From: Opisthocomus hoazin
Lineage: Eukaryota > Chordata > Aves > Opisthocomiformes > Opisthocomidae
DNA length: 64,000 nucleotides
Assembly: GCF_030867145.1 (NCBI RefSeq)
Contig: NC_134429.1
Span: 22,119,115 to 22,183,114 of the forward strand
Reading direction: 5' to 3'
Below the pieces are notes generated by a model. That model worked only from the letters and a program-made list of their open reading frames with translations. It ran no database searches and was not told the origin of the DNA. The translations under genes and the position numbers were made by a program. This document shows, one piece after another, positions 10,241-20,625 of this stretch (its first letter is position 1; each line of letters begins with the position of its first letter).

Positions 10241-11267
10241 TCTGGAGGGAGGGGAACAAGGTTGGGAGGTGTTGTAAAGTTAGTGCAGGGACAGGGCTGT
10301 GCAGGAACAGGCCCCTTTGGGCAGGTAAAGGAAGCAGGTTACTCTTGCACAACACTGTGTATGCAAGGGAGGGCAGTTCCAGCCTACGTCTGTGGTGGTG
10401 TCGTTTGCGTAGTGTGTCTTCTCTGCCTTAGACCTTCCTCAGGTCTCAATGTCCTCTTTGCACTCAAGGAGGGCATTGTGCGTCTCGGGTGCCATCCCTA
10501 GCATCTCGAATAGCTTTACTCATCGTTACAGTGCCAGCTGGGAACTTCTTTGCTTGTGTTAGAAGTGTAAAGCATGGATAGGTCTTGCGTCTCGGAAGTT
10601 TATGCTCTGTCTGCTTTTGCAACGTTGTTCCAGGCTGGGACAGCACCTCTGATCTTGAGCGGTCTCTTTAGTCCTCTTTTCTGAGAGATCTTCCTGGCAT
10701 CCCAAACTTCTTAGGCCTTTAGGAAAGGCATTGTGCGCACACTTCATGCGAGTTGCGGACAGGTCTTTTTGCACAGTTCATAGCATTTGACTTTTCTCAG
10801 GCTGCCACAGATTCTTACTTGTGGCCCCCTAGGTCTTCTTGCCCAATGGCAGCTCTGGTCCAGGAGTCGTGCTTTTTAGAGTTTTTTATGTCTCTGCATC
10901 ACACTGTTGGTCTTGTCTGTGTGCAGTGTCTGTGCATGTTTGTCTGGGTTAGAGCTGCTCTACCTGGGGGCATAGCAGTGACAGCAAGCAAAAGAATAAC
11001 AATGAGATCCTATGGCTAACGTGTAGATAACCCTAGACTTTATAGGCAAAGGTTGTAGAGTTCGTTTCCGAGCAAGTAGCCCTGTATGCAGTGGGCAAGG
11101 AGAGTTGTTTCTGTAGTGCTAGGCAGAGACACAGGGGATGACCAGATTGTTATTAACAGCAGGCTGTAGTTGGAATCTAGATGGTGTACGTGAGTGGAAA
11201 CAAGACTTCTGGGACTGGTCAACTGTTGCTCTGAATCTGGGTGACTCGTTTAATGTTGCTTTCACAG

Positions 11268-12199
11268 ACGCAGAGGGATGAGCGGTGTGCCAAAGGGCGA
11301 CAGAGGACACGCAAGTAGAGTGCCATAAGAAGGTCAGTGTGTGGTGTTGGAGGGAAGATATGACTGGTGGCTGTATGACTAGCTTATAAGTTTTGGGTTC
11401 TCCGTTTTGAAGATGCAAAGCAGGGTCTTGGTAACAGAGGTGACTCGGGCAAGGTGGGCCATGACTCGTGGGCTGAAGTAGCAGTTGTTATTGTAGTGTG
11501 CATTGTTGGTGAAGTTCTAAGCATCGCTTGTTGTTTGTGTTTTTCAGGTGGGATGTGAGCTTCGAGGTGCCAACCTGCAAAATGGCAGGGGCAACACGGG
11601 TCAGCAGCCAAGGTAAAGGAGCAGAAAGTGGGAATCGGTGCGGACACACTTTGGTGTTGGGCGTTATCTCAGCATGTCCTCTTTGCTTTGATTTTATTGC
11701 AGGTGCCGCACATAGCCGCGGAGAGGTGGAGCAGCATGCTGACGAGAGGTCTGAGACGGTGAGGCTGCTGCTGACCAGGTCAGTGTGTAAGAGCAAAATA
11801 TTGTGTGGCTCCTCAGTGAGGTGTGTCTGTTTTGATTTTGCAGGGACTGTGTGTGTGTGGGCGGCATTAGGCATTGGACCGCTGTTTGAGGTGACCTGGG
11901 GTGGCAGCGAGGAGGAGCGTGGGGTGGGCGACTTGTCACGGGCGCAAGCGGTAATTTTGTGTCTCTTGGTATCTTAGGTAGCAGAAGCGACGCTGGCCGC
12001 GGCGTCTGACTCTGGAACGAGCAGGTGAGTGGAGCAGGCCGGTGCTTCTGAGGAGGAGGTGGTTGCGGAAGGGGTTGGTGTTGGCCAGTGTGATGCTTAC
12101 TGTCAGCCCTGTGTGTTGTCTGTGTTGTCGTCTTCTCGTTTTGCTTTTCAGATGGCAAAACGGAATCAGGCGACTGCAGGCGCATCCCAGTTAGCCAAG
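11268..12199 (+). other. Exon-like series in the first half of the unit (unit 1 coordinates)
   Basis: Seven short blocks are each preceded by a pyrimidine tract plus AG and followed by GT: 11,268-11,332 (65 bp, then GTCAGTG), 11,413-11,453 (41 bp, weak acceptor, then GTGGGCC), 11,548-11,612 (65 bp, then GTAAAGG), 11,703-11,758 (56 bp, then GTGAGGC), 11,844-11,890 (47 bp, then GTGACCT), 11,978-12,024 (47 bp, then GTGAGTG) and 12,152-12,199 (48 bp, then GTGCTTT). Strong acceptors are TTTTATTGCAG, TTGATTTTGCAG, GTATCTTAG and TTTGCTTTTCAG. The pattern is what a plus-strand multi-exon transcript would look like, with exons shorter than usual. No continuous conserved reading frame is obvious. Splicing is inferred from motifs only. 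Confidence 0.4.
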
Positions 12200-13152
12200 G
12201 TGCTTTTTGTCGAGGATGGAGTCAGACCCCTGGCCCCCTGAAAGCTAAGTTGAGGGACTGGGGGGAGGGGACCACGGTTGTGAATTGCAGGGAGTGCTTG
12301 TAAAGTTAGCGTAGGGGAGAGGGCTGTGCAGGAGCGGGCCCCTTTGGGCGTGTAAAGGGAAGGCAGGGGTTTCTCTTCAGCCCAATTGGGCAGGAGCGTT
12401 CCAGGCTGCGTCTGTGGTGCTGTGTCATTTTTGCCGTCTGTCTTCTGTGTCTTAGACCTTACCTGTATCTCAGCATCCTCATTGCTCTTTGTGCACATCA
12501 GGCACCACCCCTGGGGTCTCGAATGCCCCTACTCATCGGCGTGGTGCCAAGCGGGGGCTTCTCTTCTTGCCTTACAAGCGTAAAGCGTGGATCGGTCTCG
12601 TGGCGTGGAAGTTTCCGGTCGGTTCTCTTCTGCGGCGTCGTTCCAGGCTGTGTCAGCAGCTCTTCTCTCTGGCGGTCCATTTTCGTGGAGTGCGGGAGCT
12701 CTTCCCTGCATCCTTATGTTCTTAGGTCTTGAAGCCGGGCTTCTTGCACATGCGCCGTCTCTTTTGACTACTGTATCTTCGTGCCAGGGACCATGCTGTC
12801 TGACTCTGTTTTTCTGGGGCTGCCATGGAGGCGCCATGCTTTGGGCCGTCGCGGCCCTGTAGGTCTTCTTGTCTGGCGGTATCACCCGTCAGGGAGTCCT
12901 CCTTCTTGTGAAGGAGAGTTTTCTCTCTTCTTTGAAGCCCATTGTTTGTGGTCTTGTGTGTAGTGTCTGTCTGTGCCTGTGTGTGTTTTGGCTTGGAGCT
13001 GCTCTGCCCAGGGCAACCAGGGAGCCTGTAAATGGCAGGGCCAGGGTGGGTGAGCAGCCAAGGTAAAGGAGCAGGAGATTGGAACTGATGCAGGCAGGCT
13101 TTGGTTTTGGGCGGTATCTCAGCATGTGCTGTTTGCTTTGATTTTATTGCAG

Positions 13153-13672
13153 GTGCCGCACGTAGCCTCAGCGGGGCGAAGCGGCGTGCTGACAAGAGGT
13201 CTGAGAAGGTGAGGCGGTTGTGTGCCGGGTCAGTGTGTAAGAGCAAATTATAGTGCAGCAACTCAGTGAGGGGTGTCTCTCTTGGTTTTGCAGGGGCTGT
13301 GCGGGCCACCTGTGGCATCGGACAACTGTTTTGGGGTGAGCTGGGGTGGCAGCGAGGAGGAGCGTGGGGTGGGTGACTTGTCACGGGCGCAAGCGGTAAT
13401 TTTGAGTCTCTTGGTATCTTAGGTAGCAGAAGCAATGCTGGCCGCAGCGTCTGCCTCTGGAATGAGCAGGTGAGCGGAGCAGCCCGGTGCTTCTGAGGAG
13501 CGGGTTGTTGTGGAAGAGGTTGGTCTTGGCCAATGTGATGCTTACTGTCAGCACTGTTTCTGGGTTTTTTCTTTTTCCAGTGAAGAAGCGCAACCTGTTG
13601 ACTGCAGGAGCATCCCAGATACCCAATGCATTTTCGGTCGAGGATGGAGTCAGACCCCTGGCCCCGTGAAAG
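13153..13672 (+). other. Exon-like series in the second half of the unit (unit 1 coordinates)
   Basis: Four blocks paralogous to the last four blocks of the first half: 13,153-13,208 (56 bp, then GTGAGGC), 13,294-13,335 (42 bp, then GTGAGCT), 13,423-13,469 (47 bp, then GTGAGCG) and 13,581-13,672 (92 bp, then GTAAGTT). The last has the best donor in the unit (AAAG|GTAAGTTG) and a strong acceptor (TTTTTTCTTTTTCCAG). Order, sizes and splice-like borders are kept between the halves although the sequences have diverged, which suggests an old duplication inside the unit before array expansion. Coding potential is not apparent. Confidence 0.4.
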
Positions 13673-13701
13673 GTAAGTTGAGTTGCAGGGGCTGGAGAGG
13701 G

Positions 13702-16700
13702 TCTGGAGGGAGGGGAACAAGGTTGGGCGGTGTTGTAAAGTTAGTGTAGGGACAGGGCTGTGCAGGAACAGGCCCCTTTGGGCAGGTAAAGGAAGCAGGT
13801 TACTCTTGCACAACACTGTGTATGCAAGGGAGGGCAGTTCCAGCCTACGTCTGTGGTGGTGTCGTTTGCGTAGTGTGTCTTCTCTGCCTTAGACCTTCCT
13901 CAGGTCTCAATGTCCTCTTTGCACTCAAGGAGGGCATTGTGCGTCTCGGGTGCCATCCCTAGCATCTCGAATAGCTTTACTCATCGTTACAGTGCCAGCT
14001 GGGAACTTCTTTGCTTGTGTTAGAAGTGTAAAGCATGGATAGGTCTTGCGTCTCGGAAGTTTATGCTCTGTCTGCTTTTGCAACGTTGTTCCAGGCTGGG
14101 ACAGCACCTCTGATCTTGAGCGGTCTCTTTAGTCATCTTTTCTGAGAGATCTTCCTGGCATCCCAAACTTCTTAGGCCTCTAGGAAAGGCATTGTGCGCA
14201 CACTTCATGCGAGTTGCGGACAGGTCTTTTTGCACAGTTCATAGCATTTGACTTTTCTCAGGCTGCCGCAGATTCTTACTTGTGGCCCCCTAGGTCTTCT
14301 TGCCCAATGGCAGCTCTGGTCCAGGAGTCGTGCTTTTTAGAGTTTTTTATGTCTCTGCATCACACTGTTGGTCTTGTCTGTGTGCAGTGTCTGTGCATGT
14401 TTGTCTGGGTTAGAGCTGCTCTACCTGGGGGCATAGCAGTGACAGCAAGCAAAAGAATAACAATGAGATCCTATGGCTAACGTGTAGATAACCCTAGACT
14501 TTATAGGCAAAGGTTGTAGAGTTCGTTTCCGAGCAAGTAGCCCTGTATGCAGTGGGCAAGGAGAGTTGTTTCTGTAGTGCTAGGCAGAGACACAGGGGAT
14601 GACCAGATTGTTATTAACAGCAGGCTGTAGTTGGAATCTAGATGGTGTACGTGAGTGGAAACAAGACTTCTGGGACTGGTCAACTGTTGCTCTGAATCTG
14701 GGTGACTCGTTTAATGTTGCTTTCACAGACGCAGAGGGATGAGCGGTGTGCCAAAGGGCGACAGAGGACACGCAAGTAGAGTGCCATAAGAAGGTCAGTG
14801 TGTGGTGTTGGAGGGAAGATATGACTGGTGGCTGTATGACTAGCTTATAAGTTTTGGGTTCTCCGTTTTGAAGATGCAAAGCAGGGTCTTGGTAACAGAG
14901 GTGACTCGGGCAAGGTGGGCCATGACTCGTGGGCTGAAGTAGCAGTTGTTATTGTAGTGTGCATTGTTGGTGAAGTTCTAAGCATCGCTTGTTGTTTGTG
15001 TTTTTCAGGTGGGATGTGAGCTTCGAGGTGCCAACCTGCAAAATGGCAGGGGCAACACGGGTCAGCAGCCAAGGTAAAGGAGCAGAAAGTGGGAATCGGT
15101 GCGGACACACTTTGGTGTTGGGCGTTATCTCAGCATGTCCTCTTTGCTTTGATTTTATTGCAGGTGCCGCACATAGCCGCGGAGAGGTGGAGCAGCATGC
15201 TGACGAGAGGTCTGAGACGGTGAGGCTGCTGCTGACCAGGTCAGTGTGTAAGAGCAAAATATTGTGTGGCTCCTCAGTGAGGTGTGTCTGTTTTGATTTT
15301 GCAGGGACTGTGTGTGTGTGGGCGGCATTAGGCATTGGACCGCTGTTTGAGGTGACCTGGGGTGGCAGCGAGGAGGAGCGTGGGGTGGGCGACTTGTCAC
15401 GGGCGCAAGCGGTAATTTTGTGTCTCTTGGTATCTTAGGTAGCAGAAGCGACGCTGGCCGCGGCGTCTGCCTCTGGAACGAGCAGGTGAGTGGAGCAGGC
15501 CGGTGCTTCTGAGGAGGAGGTGGTTGCGGAAGGGGTTGGTGTTGGCCAGTGTGATGCTTACTGTCAGCCCTGTGTGTTGTCTGTGTTGTCGTCTTGTCGT
15601 TTTGCTTTTCAGATGGCAAAACGGAATCAGGCGACTGCAGGCGCATCCCAGTTAGCCAAGGTGCTTTTTGTCGAGGATGGAGTCAGACCCCTGGCCCCCT
15701 GAAAGCTAAGTTGAGGGACTGGGGGGAGGGGACCACGGTTGTGAATTGCAGGGAGTGCTTGTAAAGTTAGCGTAGGGGAGAGGGCTGTGCAGGAGCGGGC
15801 CCCTTTGGGCGTGTAAAGGGAAGGCAGGGGTTTCTCTTCAGCCCAATTGGGCAGGAGCGTTCCAGGCTGCGTCTGTGGTGCTGTGTCATTTTTGCCGTCT
15901 GTCTTCTGTGTCTTAGACCTTACCTGTATCTCAGCATCCTCATTGCTCTTTGTGCACATCAGGCACCACCCCTGGGGTCTCGAATGCCCCTACTCATCGG
16001 CGTGGTGCCAAGCGGGGGCTTCTCTTCTTGCCTTACAAGCGTAAAGCGTGGATCGGTCTCGTGGCGTGGAAGTTTCCGGTCGGTTCTCTTCTGCGGCGTC
16101 GTTCCAGGCTGTGTCAGCAGCTCTTCTCTCTGGCGGTCCATTTTCGTGGAGTGTGGGAGCTCTTCCCTGCATCCTTATGTTCTTAGGTCTTGAAGCCGGG
16201 CTTCTTGCACATGCGCCGTCTCTTTTGACTACTGTATCTTCGTGCCAGGGACCATGCTGTCTGACTCTGTTTTTCTGGGGCTGCCATGGAGGCGCCATGC
16301 TTTGGGCCGTCGCGGCCCTGTAGGTCTTCTTGTCCGGCGGTATCACCCGTCAGGGAGTCCTCCTTCTTGTGAAGGAGAGTTTTCGCTCTTCTTTGAAGCC
16401 CATTGTTTGTGGTCTTGTGTGTAGTGTCTGTCTGTGCCTGTGTGTGTGTTTTGGCTTGGAGCTGCTCTGCCCAGGGCAACCAGGGAACCTGTAAATGGCA
16501 GGGCCAGGGTGGGTGAGCAGCCAAGGTAAAGGAGCAGGAGATTGGAACTGATGCAGGCAGGCTTTGGTTTTGGGCGGTATCTCAGCATGTGCTGTTTGCT
16601 TTGATTTTATTGCAGGTGCCGCACGTAGCCTCAGCGGGGCGAAGCGGCGTGCTGACAAGAGGTCTGAGAAGGTGAGGCGGTTGTGTGCCGGGTCAGTGTG

Positions 16701-17164
16701 TAAGAGCAAATTATAGTGCAGCAACTCAGTGAGGGGTGTCTCTCTTGGTTTTGCAGGGGCTGTGCGGGCCACCTGTGGCATCGGACAACTGTTTTGGGGT
16801 GAGCTGGGGTGGCAGCGAGGAGGAGCGTGGGGTGGGTGACTTGTCACGGGCGCAAGCGGTAATTTTGAGTCTCTTGGTATCTTAGGTAGCAGAAGCAATG
16901 CTGGCCGCAGCGTCTGCCTCTGGAATGAGCAGGTGAGCGGAGCAGCCCGGTGCTTCTGAGGAGCGGGTTGTTGTGGAAGAGGTTGGTCTTGGCCAATGTG
17001 ATGCTTACTGTCAGCACTGTTTCTGGGTTTTTTCTTTTTCCAGTGAAGAAGCGCAACCTGTTGACTGCAGGAGCATCCCAGATACCCAATGCATTTTCGG
17101 TCGAGGATGGAGTCAGACCCCTGGCCCCGTGAAAGGTAAGTTGAGTTGCAGGGGCTGGAGAGGG
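13702..17164 (+). repeat. Array unit 2 (3,463 bp)
   Basis: Two bases longer through an extra TG near 16,445. It has the intact TTTTGCAG acceptor-like site near 15,298-15,304, GAGTGTGGG near 16,150, AGTCATCTTTT near 14,131, and a private GCGTCTGCCTCTGG near 15,463. It groups with units 5 and 8 at most but not all variant sites. Confidence 0.95.
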
Positions 17165-20100
17165 TCTGGAGGGAGGGGAACAAGGTTGGGCGGTGTTGTA
17201 AAGTTAGTGTAGGGACAGGGCTGTGCAGGAACAGGCCCCTTTGGGCAGGTAAAGGAAGCAGGTTACTCTTGCACAACACTGTGTATGCAAGGGAGGGCAG
17301 TTCCAGCCTACGTCTGTGGTGGTGTCGTTTGCGTAGTGTGTCTTCTCTGCCTTAGACCTTCCTCAGGTCTCAATGTCCTCTTTGCACTCAAGGAGGGCAT
17401 TGTGCGTCTCGGGTGCCATCCCTAGCATCTCGAATAGCTTTACTCATCGTTACAGTGCCAGCTGGGAACTTCTTTGCTTGTGTTAGAAGTGTAAAGCATG
17501 GATAGGTCTTGCGTCTCGGAAGTTTATGCTCTGTCTGCTTTTGCAACGTTGTTCCAGGCTGGGACAGCACCTCTGATCTTGAGCGGTCTCTTTAGTCCTC
17601 TTTTCTGAGAGATCTTCCTGGCATCCCAAACTTCTTAGGCCTCTAGGAAAGGCATTGTGCGCACACTTCATGCGAGTTGCGGACAGGTCTTTTTGCACAG
17701 TTCATAGCATTTGACTTTTCTCAGGCTGCCACAGATTCTTACTTGTGGCCCCCTAGGTCTTCTTGCCCAATGGCAGCTCTGGTCCAGGAGTCGTGCTTTT
17801 TAGAGTTTTTTATGTCTCTGCATCACACTGTTGGTCTTGTCTGTGTGCAGTGTCTGTGCATGTTTGTCTGGGTTAGAGCTGCTCTACCTGGGGGCATAGC
17901 AGTGACAGCAAGCAAAAGAATAACAATGAGATCCTATGGCTAACGTGTAGATAACCCTAGACTTTATAGGCAAAGGTTGTAGAGTTCGTTTCCGAGCAAG
18001 TAGCCCTGTATGCAGTGGGCAAGGAGAGTTGTTTCTGTAGTGCTAGGCAGAGACACAGGGGATGACCAGATTGTTATTAACAGCAGGCTGTAGTTGGAAT
18101 CTAGATGGTGTACGTGAGTGGAAACAAGACTTCTGGGACTGGTCAACTGTTGCTCTGAATCTGGGTGACTCGTTTAATGTTGCTTTCACAGACGCAGAGG
18201 GATGAGCGGTGTGCCAAAGGGCGACAGAGGACACGCAAGTAGAGTGCCATAAGAAGGTCAGTGTGTGGTGTTGGAGGGAAGATATGACTGGTGGCTGTAT
18301 GACTAGCTTATAAGTTTTGGGTTCTCCGTTTTGAAGATGCAAAGCAGGGTCTTGGTAACAGAGGTGACTCGGGCAAGGTGGGCCATGACTCGTGGGCTGA
18401 AGTAGCAGTTGTTATTGTAGTGTGCATTGTTGGTGAAGTTCTAAGCATCGCTTGTTGTTTGTGTTTTTCAGGTGGGATGTGAGCTTCGAGGTGCCAACCT
18501 GCAAAATGGCAGGGGCAACACGGGTCAGCAGCCAAGGTAAAGGAGCAGAAAGTGGGAATCGGTGCGGACACACTTTGGTGTTGGGCGTTATCTCAGCATG
18601 TCCTCTTTGCTTTGATTTTATTGCAGGTGCCGCACATAGCCGCGGAGAGGTGGAGCAGCATGCTGACGAGAGGTCTGAGACGGTGAGGCTGCTGCTGACC
18701 AGGTCAGTGTGTAAGAGCAAAATATTGTGTGGCTCCTCAGTGAGGTGTGTCTGTTTTGATTTTGCCGGGACTGTGTGTGTGTGGGCGGCATTAGGCATTG
18801 GACCGCTGTTTGAGGTGACCTGGGGTGGCAGCGAGGAGGAGCGTGGGGTGGGCGACTTGTCACGGGCGCAAGCGGTAATTTTGTGTCTCTTGGTATCTTA
18901 GGTAGCAGAAGCAACGCTGGCCGCGGCGTCTGACTCTGGAACGAGCAGGTGAGTGGAGCAGGCCGGTGCTTCTGAGGAGGAGGTGGTTGCGGAAGGGGTT
19001 GGTGTTGGCCAGTGTGATGCTTACTGTCAGCCCTGTGTGTTGTCTGTGTTGTCGTCTTGTCGTTTTGCTTTTCAGATGGCAAAACGGAAGCAGGCGACTG
19101 CAGGCGCATCCCAGTTAGCCAAGGTGCTTTTTGTCGAGGATGGAGTCAGACCCCTGGCCCCCTGAAAGCTAAGTTGAGGGACTGGGGGGAGGGGACCACG
19201 GTTGTGAATTGCAGGGAGTGCTTGTAAAGTTAGCGTAGGGGAGAGGGCTGTGCAGGAGCGGGCCCCTTTGGGCGTGTAAAGGGAAGGAAGGGGTTTCTCT
19301 TCAGCCCAATTGGGCAGGAGCGTTCCAGGCTGCGTCTGTGGTGCTGTGTCATTTTTGCCGTCTGTCTTCTGTGTCTTAGACCTTACCTGTATCTCAGCAT
19401 CTTCATTGCTCTTTGTGCACATCAGGCACCACCCCTGGGGTCTCGAATGCCCCTACTCATCGGCGTGGTGCCAAGCGGGGGCTTCTCTTCTTGCCTTACA
19501 AGCGTAAAGCGTGGATCGGTCTCGTGGCGTGGAAGTTTCCGGTCGGTTCTCTTCTGCGGCGTCGTTCCAGGCTGTGTCAGCAGCTCTTCTCTCTGGCGGT
19601 CCATTTTCGTGGAGTGCGGGAGCTCTTCCCTGCATCCTTATGTTCTTAGGTCTTGAAGCCGGGCTTCTTGCACATGCGCCGTCTCTTTTGACTACTGTAT
19701 CTTCGTGCCAGGGACCATGCTGTCTGACTCTGTTTTTCTGGGGCTGCCATGGAGGCGCCATGCTTTGGGCCGTCGCGGCCCTGTAGGTCTTCTTGTCCGG
19801 CGGTATCACCCGTCAGGGAGTCCTCCTTCTTGTGAAGGAGAGTTTTCTCTCTTCTTTGAAGCCCATTGTTTGTGGTCTTGTGTGTAGTGTCTGTCTGTGC
19901 CTGTGTGTGTTTTGGCTTGGAGCTGCTCTGCCCAGGGCAACCAGGGAACCTGTAAATGGCAGGGCCGGGGTGGGTGAGCAGCCAAGGTAAAGGAGCAGGA
20001 GATTGGAACTGATGCAGGCAGGCTTTGGTTTTGGGCGGTATCTCAGCATGTGCTGTTTGCTTTGATTTTATTGCAGGTGCCGCACGTAGCCTCAGCGGGG

Positions 20101-20625
20101 CGAAGCGGCGTGCTGACAAGAGGTCTGAGAAGGTGAGGCGGTTGTGTGCCGGGTCAGTGTGTAAGAGCAAATTATAGTGCAGCAACTCAGTGAGGGGTGT
20201 CTCTCTTGGTTTTGCAGGGGCTGTGCGGGCCACCTGTGGCATCGGACAACTGTTTTGGGGTGAGCTGGGGTGGCAGCGAGGAGGAGCGTGGGGTGGGTGA
20301 CTTGTCACGGGCGCAAGCGGTAATTTTGAGTCTCTTGGTATCTTAGGTAGCAGAAGCAATGCTGGCCGCAGCGTCTGCCTCTGGAATGAGCAGGTGAGCG
20401 GAGCAGCCCGGTGCTTCTGAGGAGCGGGTTGTTGTGGAAGAGGTTGGTCTTGGCCAATGTGATGCTTACTGTCAGCACTGTTTCTGGGTTTTTTCTTTTT
20501 CCAGTGAAGAAGCGCAACCTGTTGACTGCAGGAGCATCCCAGATACCCAATGCATTTTCGGTCGAGGATGGAGTCAGACCCCTGGCCCCGTGAAAGGTAA
20601 GTTGAGTTGCAGGGGCTGGAGAGGG
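17165..20625 (+). repeat. Array unit 3 (3,461 bp)
   Basis: The acceptor-like site at 18,765-18,767 reads CCG instead of CAG. It has GAAGCAACG near 18,909, AGTCCTCTTTT near 17,594 and a private CATCTTCATTGC near 19,398. It groups with units 6 and 9. Confidence 0.95.

Larger units (their letters stand above)
10241..13701 (+). repeat. Array unit 1 (3,461 bp)
   Basis: First near-identical unit after the diverged left copy. Diagnostic sites: acceptor-like TTTTGCAG at 11,837-11,843 intact; GAAGCGACG near 11,985; AAACGGAATCAGG near 12,157; AGTCCTCTTTT near 10,669. It shares GAAGCGACG with units 2, 4 and 7 but AGTCCTC with units 3, 6 and 9, so it is a mosaic as expected for an array edge. Confidence 0.95.

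Noticed and set aside
11028-11036. TAACCCTAG near the middle of each array unit as an interstitial telomere
   Set aside because: A single TAACCC-like hexamer per unit without tandem repetition does not support a telomeric origin.
11528-11977. 149-codon plus-strand frame (MLFVFFRWDVSF...) found in all units
   Set aside because: It crosses several splice-like borders, and its conservation is explained by the near-identity of the units. The equivalent frame is not kept in the diverged flanking copies.
12722-13816. 364-codon minus-strand frame repeated in most array units
   Set aside because: It runs antisense to the splice-like signals, has no recognisable domain, and is shortened to 309 codons by the 2-bp TG indel in units 2 and 5. 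Its conservation reflects unit identity, not selection on protein.
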